Shown: positions 7,576 through 15,204 of the stretch, in pieces | Position numbering within the stretch: position 1 is the first letter of the stretch | Layout of the letters: each line of letters opens with the position of its first letter | DNA from: Bacillus fungorum | GTDB taxonomy: Bacteria; Bacillota; Bacilli; Bacillales; Bacillaceae_G | Assembly (NCBI RefSeq): GCF_002746455.1 | Contig: NZ_NWUW01000036.1 | Location: 1 to 38,512 of the forward strand | Reading direction: 5' to 3' | Length of the DNA stretch: 38,512 nucleotides | The notes under the pieces: model-generated | The model's database searches: none | The model's input: the letters and a program-made list of their open reading frames with translations, nothing else | Told to the model about the DNA's origin: nothing | Position numbers and translations under genes: made by a program

Positions 7576-8573
7576 TTTTGTATCTCTCTATAGAAAGAAA
7601 AATCATTCACAGTATGTTGTACTTGTTTCTCTTCCTTCATTTCTTTATCCTTGTTTTTAGGTATTCTTACATTTCCTAGTTTAATCGCATCTTGCATACT
7701 ATTACTAATCAGATTCCCTGCCAAGATTGTCATACTATAGAAAGCGATAGGTATCAGTACAATCCATGTATGTGTAGTTAAATGGCGGAAGTTTTGACCA
7801 ATTAATCCTGTCCATTCTTTTGTTACACTATCTGCCTCTATACCAGATATTATTGTTCCACCAAAAAATAACTCTAACAAGCCAAGATGTAAGAGAAGTA
7901 ACAAAGTACTCACAAATTGTTGGGCGACAAGTAAAAAAAATGATGGTAATACGTGTGGCCATACGTGATTTTTCATTCTATGCCATTTACTTCCCCCAAG
8001 CACAGTTGCTGCCATCATAAATTCTTCCCCTTTTATCCGACGGACTTCCTGCGCTGTATATAACATAATTGTTGGTACCGCTAAACATGTAAGGATAACC
8101 ATTTGAAATATTACCCTTAAATGAAACGGTTCTGGTACTGTCCCATTTTCAAAAACTAAAACCTCCTTTAATACAAAGAAAGAAACCATAACCATAGGTA
8201 CAATACTGAACGGATCAAAAAAAGATGATATAACTGGAAAAGACCGTTTGCTATACATACCAAGAAGCAAGCCAATACCTCCTCCAACTATAACTCGTAG
8301 AATCGCTATAATTACACTCGCACCAACTGTCCATTTCGCTCCTTCTATTATTAACTGAAAAAGATCACGCCCTTTCGTATCACTTCCGAACCAAAATACA
8401 TTTGATGGTGAAAATGGTGCAGCCTCTAGCTCTTCTTTTTCGTTATACATCATCGTTAGTTCGCGAATATTCCCATCGAAAAACAACGTATTCCCAATAC
8501 TAACAATCATAAGTACACTTAAAAAAATAACACCAAACCAAAATCTTACATCTCTTTTTACAACTTCCCACAT
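7572..8573 (-). CDS. ABC transporter permease, OppC/DppC-like
   Basis: Inner-membrane permease of the peptide/nickel ABC family, 333 residues from ATG 8573. After the first membrane helix comes FGSDTKGRDLF, the OppC-type G-T-D-x-x-G-R-D motif. The cytoplasmic EAA-type loop is around AATVLGGSKWHRMKNHVWPHVLPS. The start at 8573 (MWEVVKRDV) is chosen because AAAGGAG lies ten bases upstream, while the GTG at 8582 abuts that site; it gives a TGATATG junction with the upstream gene, one base apart. The partner permease is directly upstream, but no ATPase or binding-protein gene is adjacent, so the rest of the transporter must be encoded elsewhere or be missing. Substrate unknown. Confidence 0.8.
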   Translation of the reverse strand: MWEVVKRDVRFWFGVIFLSVLMIVSIGNTLFFDGNIRELTMMYNEKEELEAAPFSPSNVFWFGSDTKGRDLFQLIIEGAKWTVGASVIIAILRVIVGGGIGLLLGMYSKRSFPVISSFFDPFSIVPMVMVSFFVLKEVLVFENGTVPEPFHLRVIFQMVILTCLAVPTIMLYTAQEVRRIKGEEFMMAATVLGGSKWHRMKNHVWPHVLPSFFLLVAQQFVSTLLLLLHLGLLELFFGGTIISGIEADSVTKEWTGLIGQNFRHLTTHTWIVLIPIAFYSMTILAGNLISNSMQDAIKLGNVRIPKNKDKEMKEEKQVQHTVNDFSFYREIQK

Positions 8574-8574
8574 A

Positions 8575-9441
8575 TCACGCACGCTCCTTTATAACATTTT
8601 GTAAGAACGTATGTAATAAACGAAATAGTATAAAAAGCGGTACGTATAATATAATTAAACTCACTGTAAATATTTCTAATTTCGAATTTTCTTTTACAAA
8701 AACAAACATTCCGTACGTATTAAATATCCATTCAATAATATATAAGTTTGATAACATAAATAAAATATTTGTTTTTGCATAATAGATTGTTGTTAACAAA
8801 ACATTTCTTGAAATATGATGTGTTAAAATATGTCGTAAACTAAGCCCTTTACTTTTAGCAAATATACTATAATCTTTCTCTAATTCTTCTCTGAAACGTA
8901 ATAGTAGTAACTTAATAAATAATAATGCTGTAGGCAAAGTTAGACATATCATTGGCAACAGGCGAGCCCTTTCCTCCCCAATCCCTGCAAGTTTCACTGG
9001 CATAAAGCCTGTCTTTTGAAAAATTATTACGACTAGAAGTTGAGATAATAAAATTATTAAAATATCTGGGATGCTTTCAAGTGCGACAAAAATCCCATTC
9101 CACATTCGTTGCTTTGATTGAGATCGTTGTAATACCCACACAACGAGAAGATACGCAATAAGTAATGACAGTAAAAATGCCGAAATAAACACAAACATTG
9201 TCTCTAAATAATGAATCCATATTTGTGGAAATAATTTTCTTGAGTCCCGAAACCCATATGTTATTTCTCCTGGTTGAAGTAACTTTCCTCCAAGAAATAC
9301 AATCGTGTTCCAAAAACCGATTAAATCAATTTGCAATCCCTTAAATAAACGCGGTAGTGCACCTAGACAGATTATACATAAGATTGCAGCTAATAATTGT
9401 AAACATGTAATCCCACACCACTTAACCATTCGCATCAACAT
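8575..9441 (-). CDS. ABC transporter permease, OppB/DppB-like
   Basis: A 288-residue membrane protein with six hydrophobic segments. The cytoplasmic loop SKGLSLRHILTHHISRNVLL matches the OppB EAA region (A-K-G-x-x-x-x-x-x-x-H-x-L-R-N). The N-terminal part is divergent from well-studied OppB proteins. AAGGGG precedes the ATG at 9441. It is translationally coupled to the OppC-like gene (stop and next start one base apart) and follows the MFS gene by 55 bases on the same strand, so the three probably form an operon. Substrate unknown. Confidence 0.75.
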   Translation of the reverse strand: MLMRMVKWCGITCLQLLAAILCIICLGALPRLFKGLQIDLIGFWNTIVFLGGKLLQPGEITYGFRDSRKLFPQIWIHYLETMFVFISAFLLSLLIAYLLVVWVLQRSQSKQRMWNGIFVALESIPDILIILLSQLLVVIIFQKTGFMPVKLAGIGEERARLLPMICLTLPTALLFIKLLLLRFREELEKDYSIFAKSKGLSLRHILTHHISRNVLLTTIYYAKTNILFMLSNLYIIEWIFNTYGMFVFVKENSKLEIFTVSLIILYVPLFILFRLLHTFLQNVIKERA

Positions 9442-9496
9442 AACGATTTCCCCTTACCATTCAATAGAATATTCAGAAACAAAAAAGCTAAATATA

Positions 9497-10759
9497 TCAC
9501 ATCTCTTTAGCTACAGCATGTACTCGCTTTTGCCCACTAGGTAGAATAGCTTGATATAAACATGTAACAAATAATAATAAACCAAATAAAATGATATACA
9601 ATGTATCTGCACGAATCCATTTCGGGAATAACATTGCTATCGCGCCGAGAGATAAAAGCTGAAATCCTGTCGTTAATGGACTAAGTAAACTTTGAACGCG
9701 CCCCATGAATGACTCTTCTACAATTTGATACATCCAGCCTGATATTGCAACATTAATAAATGGTAAAAAGAAAGTCGCAAAAGCAATACATACATAAAAA
9801 GACCATACGTGATTTACAAAGTAACACATACAGAAGAAGACTCCTGAGCCCGCCATACCAAATACAATAATAGGCTTGGGTGCATATTTCTTACCTATAC
9901 TTGTTGCTACTATACTTCCAATTAGTAATGAAATCCCTCCAACTACACCGCCTACCATTGCTAAACTTTCATATGTTGCTGGTGCTAATTTGTATTTTAA
10001 TATGTAAGTAGTGGATACGCTTAAAATACCATTTAATAAACCAAATACGATAAATCCTAAAAGTAATTTTTTTAAAGTTTCATTTTGGTATATATACTTG
10101 ATCCCTTCTTGAAACTCTGTTATTAACATCTTCAAATTAACTTCTTTCCATTTTGTTCTACCATTTGGTAAACGAACTTTTTCTGGAATGGAGATCGTTT
10201 GAATCAAAATACCACTCATAATAAAAGTGAGCGTATTTACTAAAATGCTGCCGTAAATTCCAAAAGTCCAGTACACCATCGTTGCAATTCCTACACCAAA
10301 CAAAGCATATAAACTATTTACCATTTGATTCATACCCGCTGCTGCACCATATTGGTCTGATTCAACTACTCCCTGTATCATCGACTGTTCTGATGGAGAG
10401 AAAAATTGTATACATGCATTCTCCAAAAATAAAAATATAAAGACAAGTATAATCATTCCGTAATAAAGTGAAATTAGGATTCCAATATTACAGAGCGAAC
10501 AACATATGTTACTTACCGTACAAATACGTTGTCTATCAAAACGATCCACTACTGTCCCTACTAATAGAAAAAAGATTAATGCAGGTAATGCAATCATAAT
10601 TTGTGTCATCGTTGCGTAAACTGGTTGTTTTCCGTATTGATCTAACAAATAAAACATTAAAGAAATTCCAGCAATCATAGAACCGAGTCGCTCTAAAATA
10701 TTTGCCAGAAAAAAACGTGCATACACTTTGTTGCGAAATAACTGTAGCATTTCTTTCAT
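9497..10759 (-). CDS. MFS transporter, macrolide-efflux/EntS-like
   Basis: A 420-residue 12-helix major facilitator. The opening MLQLFRNKVYARFFLANILERLGS and the VGTVVDRFDRQRI motif (the G-x-x-x-D-R-x-x-R-R loop between TM2 and TM3) place it with the DHA3-like exporters (MefA, EntS-like). An EGIKYIYQNETLKKLL loop lies mid-protein, as in that family. ATG 10759 is chosen because AAAGGA sits seven to eight bases upstream; the TTG at 10783 precedes that site. It is upstream of the orphan OppB/OppC pair. Cargo is unknown; drug or metallophore export are both possible. Confidence 0.78.
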   Translation of the reverse strand: MKEMLQLFRNKVYARFFLANILERLGSMIAGISLMFYLLDQYGKQPVYATMTQIMIALPALIFFLLVGTVVDRFDRQRICTVSNICCSLCNIGILISLYYGMIILVFIFLFLENACIQFFSPSEQSMIQGVVESDQYGAAAGMNQMVNSLYALFGVGIATMVYWTFGIYGSILVNTLTFIMSGILIQTISIPEKVRLPNGRTKWKEVNLKMLITEFQEGIKYIYQNETLKKLLLGFIVFGLLNGILSVSTTYILKYKLAPATYESLAMVGGVVGGISLLIGSIVATSIGKKYAPKPIIVFGMAGSGVFFCMCYFVNHVWSFYVCIAFATFFLPFINVAISGWMYQIVEESFMGRVQSLLSPLTTGFQLLSLGAIAMLFPKWIRADTLYIILFGLLLFVTCLYQAILPSGQKRVHAVAKEM

Positions 10760-10870
10760 ACTTCGTATCCTTTCTCTCGACAAAATAGGATTATTTTAGT
10801 CATTTCTTGGAAGTTACATTATATTTTTCGACCATTATCCAATCTTTTCCTTCTGTATAGAGAACATTAT

Positions 10871-10906
10871 AAAAAAGACTCTTGTTTTTTTACAAGAGTC
10901 TTTTTT
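10871..10906 (-). terminator. Terminator of the alpha/beta hydrolase gene
   Basis: AAAAAAGACTCTTGT and ACAAGAGTCTTTTTT form a perfect 15-bp stem with a six-base loop and flanking A/T tracts. Confidence 0.88.
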
Positions 10907-10978
10907 ATTTAACTTCGCTTCATATAATGATATATCTCACTAACTTTTTTTATTCTCTATAGTTCGGATACACTTTAT

Positions 10979-12010
10979 TTATTTTACGAATGTATCGCAC
11001 ATCCACTTATAAAATTTTTCTTTCTCTTCAAATTGTGGATAATGGGCTGATTTCTCAAAAGTAATAAATTCTTTTTGCTCTGCTTCAATCGTATCAAAAT
11101 ATGTTTTTGCTGCATGAAATGAAGTGTTATAGTCATATTTCCCCATAAGGAAATAAAGCGGTAGCTTCATTTTATTCACCTTATTAGGCAATGGATTCTT
11201 TAAATCCTTTTCTAATAATACAGTTTGAGAATGTGATAATCCAACGTTATAACGAATTACATCTAAAAAGTTATATTCATTACTGAGTAACATCCTGATG
11301 TTATCACCGTCTGGATTTTCAATGCGTCTTGATGTTCCACCATATTTCGCAACATAATTTCGCGGAGTGTAAGTATCACCATTTTTAATTTTTTCAGTCA
11401 ATCCATTAAAATAGGAAACTTCATCTGTATTCCCAGCATTTTGTGCCTGTTCAATTACATAGTTTAAACTATCCATTTCACTTTCTACTGTATCACTCAT
11501 CTGCCCTATCCCAACATACGCTTCGTATTTTTCAGGTGCTTTATTAGCAGCTTGCATTCCAATATATGTACCGTAAGAATGACCAATTAATATTACCTTT
11601 TCTTTTCCCATACGTTTTGAAATATACTCTGTCATAGCTAATAAATCCTCTACAAGAAGATCTGATGTAAGATTTGAATAGTCCTCAAAGAAATGATACG
11701 ATTTCCCGCTTCCTCTTTGATCATAATTAACAACTGTGAATTTCTTTTCCAGTAATTCTTGATATTTTTGAGCATATGGTATTTCTGAAGTACCTGGTCC
11801 ACCATGTACAAAGATAATAACTGGATTCCTCTTATCTTTGCCGCGTATCATAATTTCATGACCACTTCCATTTATCTCTACTTGCTCTAATGTACTTATA
11901 CTGTTTTTCTCTTTTATTTGCGAGGTCCATGTAGGAAATATTATTGCTACGATTAATAATAGTATAGTGATGACTCCAATAAGTTTTATTAATTTTTTTA
12001 TCTTCTTCAT
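10979..12010 (-). CDS. Membrane-anchored alpha/beta hydrolase (prolyl iminopeptidase-like)
   Basis: A 343-residue serine hydrolase. An N-terminal Lys-rich start and one hydrophobic helix (residues 8-26) anchor it with the catalytic domain outside. The oxyanion motif HGGPG begins at His69, the nucleophile is Ser145 in GHSYG, and the likely acid and base are Asp293 (GKYDYN) and His323 (SAHYPQ). VNYDQRGSGKS is typical of the proline iminopeptidase subgroup, and a cap domain fills about 170-270. Likely a peptidase or esterase; the substrate is not known. AAGGAA lies upstream of the ATG. The promoter region carries 11-bp direct repeats that suggest response-regulator control. Confidence 0.82.
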   Translation of the reverse strand: MKKIKKLIKLIGVITILLLIVAIIFPTWTSQIKEKNSISTLEQVEINGSGHEIMIRGKDKRNPVIIFVHGGPGTSEIPYAQKYQELLEKKFTVVNYDQRGSGKSYHFFEDYSNLTSDLLVEDLLAMTEYISKRMGKEKVILIGHSYGTYIGMQAANKAPEKYEAYVGIGQMSDTVESEMDSLNYVIEQAQNAGNTDEVSYFNGLTEKIKNGDTYTPRNYVAKYGGTSRRIENPDGDNIRMLLSNEYNFLDVIRYNVGLSHSQTVLLEKDLKNPLPNKVNKMKLPLYFLMGKYDYNTSFHAAKTYFDTIEAEQKEFITFEKSAHYPQFEEKEKFYKWMCDTFVK

Positions 12011-12129
12011 TAATAGTTTCCTTTCTTTTAAATTTATAAAAATATCAATTTAGTTCTGTAAAACTACCTCAAAAAATATGAATGTACAACAATTGCACTT
12101 GCCAATTTCATCTTGATTTTTTGCACATT

Positions 12130-12204
12130 CTTAATATCCCATACACTTCTTAACTTTCCGCTATATAAACTCTTAATATCCCCTTAATATTCCCTTAATT
12201 TTCA
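12130..12204. promoter_or_regulatory. Array of CTTAATATnCC repeats with 11-bp period
   Basis: Three adjoining 11-bp units begin at 12172, 12183 and 12194 (CTTAATATCCC, CTTAATATTCC, CTTAATTTTCA). An identical copy of the first unit lies at 12130 and a weaker one at 12149. Direct repeats one helical turn apart are the usual binding pattern of OmpR/PhoB-type response regulators. The only gene reading away from the array is the hydrolase ending at 10979. No such regulator is encoded in the window. Confidence 0.5.
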
Positions 12205-12251
12205 ATACATTTTTTATAGAAAGACTTGATCACAATGTATTAGAAATATAG

Positions 12252-12286
12252 AAAAAAAGCCCTTGTTTTCAAAACAAAGACTTTTT
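12252..12286 (-). terminator. Terminator of the BceAB-like operon
   Basis: AAAAAAGCCCTTGTTTT and AAAACAAAGACTTTTTC form an A/T-rich stem with G-U pairs and one mismatch, seven bases after the permease stop codon. The minus strand has a T tract. Confidence 0.7.
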
Positions 12287-12293
12287 CCTTTAA

Positions 12294-14177
12294 CTATTTC
12301 GCTACTTCTTCTTTCGGCATTACCATACCTTTATAAAGTTGGACAGTAATCCAGTAATAGATAAAATAAATGACTAAGAAAATCCCTATTGGCACCCACA
12401 CCTTTACAAACGGGTCAACTAATATAACGCTGAATAAGTTAAGCCCTACTAACACGTGGGAAATTCCAATAATCGCTGGGAAGATAAATAAATATGAAAT
12501 TTCTTTATATATACTTTTCGTTAACATACTACGTCTCACACCGATTTTTCGTAACATTTCATAACGGCGTACGTCACGAGAAGCACCCGTTAATATTTTG
12601 AACATAAGCGAACTTGCCATCATTGCTAAAAAGGCAATCCCTAGGAAGAAACCCATAAACATTGTTCCACTCATGAAACTGTTCATAAACTGATAAATTG
12701 TCATTTTCGTAAATAAGTCTACTTTTGTGCCTGTTGTTTTTTCAATTTGTTCTTTTTGTCTCTTGTCTATTTCAATTAACAACGTTTTATATTTCTTCAT
12801 ATCATCTACTTTTGCTAATGTTACACTATGTTCCGTTCCTTGAATTCCTTTATAATGCGCTTCATCTGCAATTCTTACAGGCTTTCCATTAAATTGATTA
12901 TGTGTAATTTGTATCTCTCTTACAATCGCATCTTCCCAATCTCTTGGCATACGAGGAAGCTTATTCATTGCTTCAGGAGCTTCTAAAGCAGTATATACAG
13001 GTTCCGTTAAAGATTCCACCACACGTTTACGAGCAGGCTCTTTTAAAGTTTTTGTATCAAAGTGGTCGGAAATAAGTGGTGGTTTCTCAGTTAAGTCGTT
13101 GCGTAAATAATAAACCGCTTCTCCATCTACCTTATACTTGTACTTGCTTTCTTCAACAATTTCCATTTCTTTTAGGGCCGCTTTATCTTGATCATTCGCA
13201 TCATGAATTACAACATCATATACACGAGAAAAGTCTGTCATAATGCCTACATTTTTTTGAAACGCCATACCTGCCGTCATCGCACCTGCTCCTAATGCGA
13301 TTAACATCGCTACAGTTCCTAATACTCTCGATAAACTATTTACTCGGAAACGTAGCTGTGCATATGTAAAACTATTTAAACCAGTTTCATTACGTTTTTT
13401 ATTCCCCTTAATTTTCATCACAAAAAACGGGAGTAATGAACTAAAAATAAAATACGTTCCAAGCGTTGTAACAACCGTCGCTATTATAAAACCAACTTCA
13501 GCATATGTTCTTATATTTACCATAAAGTAGTATCCTGTACTTACTAGTAACACACCAAGTACAGTCATTATAATAATGCGAATTTTACTTTTCTTCACTT
13601 CATCTAGTGTTTCATCTTCACGTATTAATTCTAATTCTGTTTTACGTAATAAACGGATGCTATTCATTAAACCAGTAATAAAAAATAATATTAAGAAGAA
13701 TATAGCTGTAACTATGATTGCTGGTGTATATACAGATGAATAACTACCTTTTGCTGAAATTTCCATACCATTCATTAAAAAGCTTCCTGCTACACTTGCA
13801 AGTAACATCCCTGCTAAAATCCCGATAATAATACTGACAATACCCATACCGAATGTTTCAATAAATAATAATTGCGCTACTTTTTTCTTTTTCGCTCCGA
13901 GCATCATGTACATACCAAGTTCTTTTCTTCTTAATGTCAGTAAGAAAGAATTGGCATATATAATATAAAATACAGTAATGAAAGATAATAGTATTGCACC
14001 TACCCAGAATACGAGTCTAATACTACTAATAAGACTATTATCTTTCGTAAATTCACTATTCATCGCCATTGTTTGGAACATGTAGAAAATACTAATACTA
14101 ATAACGAGACCGATAAGTAAAACCATATAATCTTTTAACATCTTTTTCATACTATGACGTGATAATTTAAATAACAT
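12294..14177 (-). CDS. BceB/YxdM-type ABC transporter permease
   Basis: A 627-residue FtsX-family permease with about ten membrane helices. The N-terminal KLSRHSMKKMLKDYMVLLIG and RRKELGMYMMLGAKKKKVAQL (coupling helix) are typical of BceB proteins. A large extracellular domain of roughly 200 residues (about 310-505) lies between helices 7 and 8, the hallmark of peptide-sensing detoxification permeases. These modules protect against cell-wall-targeting peptides such as bacitracin or defensins and signal to a BceS-type kinase. AGGGGGTG precedes the ATG; the gene starts 11 bases after the ATPase gene. No kinase or regulator gene is adjacent, so partner genes must be elsewhere. The ligand is unknown. 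Confidence 0.85.
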   Translation of the reverse strand: MLFKLSRHSMKKMLKDYMVLLIGLVISISIFYMFQTMAMNSEFTKDNSLISSIRLVFWVGAILLSFITVFYIIYANSFLLTLRRKELGMYMMLGAKKKKVAQLLFIETFGMGIVSIIIGILAGMLLASVAGSFLMNGMEISAKGSYSSVYTPAIIVTAIFFLILFFITGLMNSIRLLRKTELELIREDETLDEVKKSKIRIIIMTVLGVLLVSTGYYFMVNIRTYAEVGFIIATVVTTLGTYFIFSSLLPFFVMKIKGNKKRNETGLNSFTYAQLRFRVNSLSRVLGTVAMLIALGAGAMTAGMAFQKNVGIMTDFSRVYDVVIHDANDQDKAALKEMEIVEESKYKYKVDGEAVYYLRNDLTEKPPLISDHFDTKTLKEPARKRVVESLTEPVYTALEAPEAMNKLPRMPRDWEDAIVREIQITHNQFNGKPVRIADEAHYKGIQGTEHSVTLAKVDDMKKYKTLLIEIDKRQKEQIEKTTGTKVDLFTKMTIYQFMNSFMSGTMFMGFFLGIAFLAMMASSLMFKILTGASRDVRRYEMLRKIGVRRSMLTKSIYKEISYLFIFPAIIGISHVLVGLNLFSVILVDPFVKVWVPIGIFLVIYFIYYWITVQLYKGMVMPKEEVAK

Positions 14178-14188
14178 AGTTTCACCCC

Positions 14189-14956
14189 CTACTTAGACTC
14201 AGCAGCTGAGCCCATATGAGCGAGCACACCTAAAATGTCTTGATAGAAAATTTCTCGCGTTCCTTGACGCTTTAATTCCTTATATAAAAGACCGTCTTGA
14301 ATAAATAATATACGCTCACAATAACTCGCACTAAATGCATCATGTGTAACCATCAAAATACTTACATTATGATTTTTATGTAGATCTTGCATCGCTTCTA
14401 ATAAGCTTTTTGCATTTTTACTATCAAGCGCTCCTGTCGGTTCATCTGCTAATACAATTGCCGGATTATGTACTAAAGCCCGTGCTGCCGCTGTTCTTTG
14501 CTTTTGTCCACCAGAAACAGCAGTTGGATATTTTGTTAAAATTTCAGTAATCCCTAACTTCTTCGCAACCTCATTCACCTTTCCAGTAATCTCACTTGAA
14601 GGTACACCTTGCAGAGAAAGTGGTAAAGCAATATTTTCATAAATTGATAAGTTTTCTAGTAAGTTAAAATCTTGAAAGATGAACCCTAATTTTTGAGATC
14701 GAAAATCTGATAATGCATTCCCCTTCATAGAAGTAATATTTGTACCAGCTATTGTCACACTGCCACCTGTCGCTTGATCTAATGTACTAATCACATTAAG
14801 TAAAGTCGTTTTTCCAGATCCAGAAGGACCCATAATCCCAACGAATTCCCCTTCCTTAATATTTAATGATACACCCCTTAATGCTTTTGACTGATTTTCA
14901 TTTCTTTTCCCATATGTTTTTTCTACGCTTTTTACAGTAACTACATTTGTTGACAT
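14189..14956 (-). CDS. BceA/YxdL-type ABC transporter ATPase
   Basis: A 255-residue ATPase that powers the permease encoded just downstream. Walker A is GPSGSGKTT at 43-51, the Q-loop Gln95 is in FIFQDFNLL, the signature SGGQKQRTAAARAL starts at 148, and Walker B ends in LADEPTGALDSK with Asp171-Glu172. The sequence is typical of the MacB/LolD/BceA group. ATG 14956 is preferred over GTG 14965 because GGAG lies eight bases before it. It is the first gene of a two-gene operon, with a BceR-like inverted repeat about 185 bases upstream. Confidence 0.88.
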   Translation of the reverse strand: MSTNVVTVKSVEKTYGKRNENQSKALRGVSLNIKEGEFVGIMGPSGSGKTTLLNVISTLDQATGGSVTIAGTNITSMKGNALSDFRSQKLGFIFQDFNLLENLSIYENIALPLSLQGVPSSEITGKVNEVAKKLGITEILTKYPTAVSGGQKQRTAAARALVHNPAIVLADEPTGALDSKNAKSLLEAMQDLHKNHNVSILMVTHDAFSASYCERILFIQDGLLYKELKRQGTREIFYQDILGVLAHMGSAAESK

Positions 14957-15138
14957 CTCTTTCACTCCATCCCTTTTGTATAGAATAAATTTCTCACATA
15001 TTTCTTATCTTTTTCTGATGCAAATTCTTAAGTTTTTTAAAATTTTCAAACAAAATTAAATGCATACGTATAATGAACTTTTTTCCTACTTCATGTTCTC
15101 ACTTTTCAAAAATTTGTTCCTTCGATTTCTCTTACATT

Positions 15139-15160
15139 TACCTTACATTTTTGTAAGGTA
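15139..15160. promoter_or_regulatory. BceR-like operator upstream of the BceAB-like operon
   Basis: TACCTTACA and TGTAAGGTA form perfect 9-bp arms around TTTT. The core TTACA-N4-TGTAA fits the TnACA-N4-TGTAA box described for BceR-type response regulators. A further half copy, CTTACATTT, starts at 15131, 11 bases before its repeat at 15142. The site lies between the thrZ terminator and the ATPase gene, which is the only downstream gene. Binding itself is inferred. Confidence 0.6.
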
Positions 15161-15162
15161 AA

Positions 15163-15200
15163 AAAGAAAACACACCAATTTCTAATGATGTGTTTTCTTT
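15163..15200 (-). terminator. Terminator of thrZ
   Basis: AAAGAAAACACA pairs with TGTGTTTTCTTT (12 bp, 14-base loop), followed on the minus strand by TTTTTT. It starts five bases after the thrZ stop. Confidence 0.87.
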
Positions 15201-15204
15201 ACAA

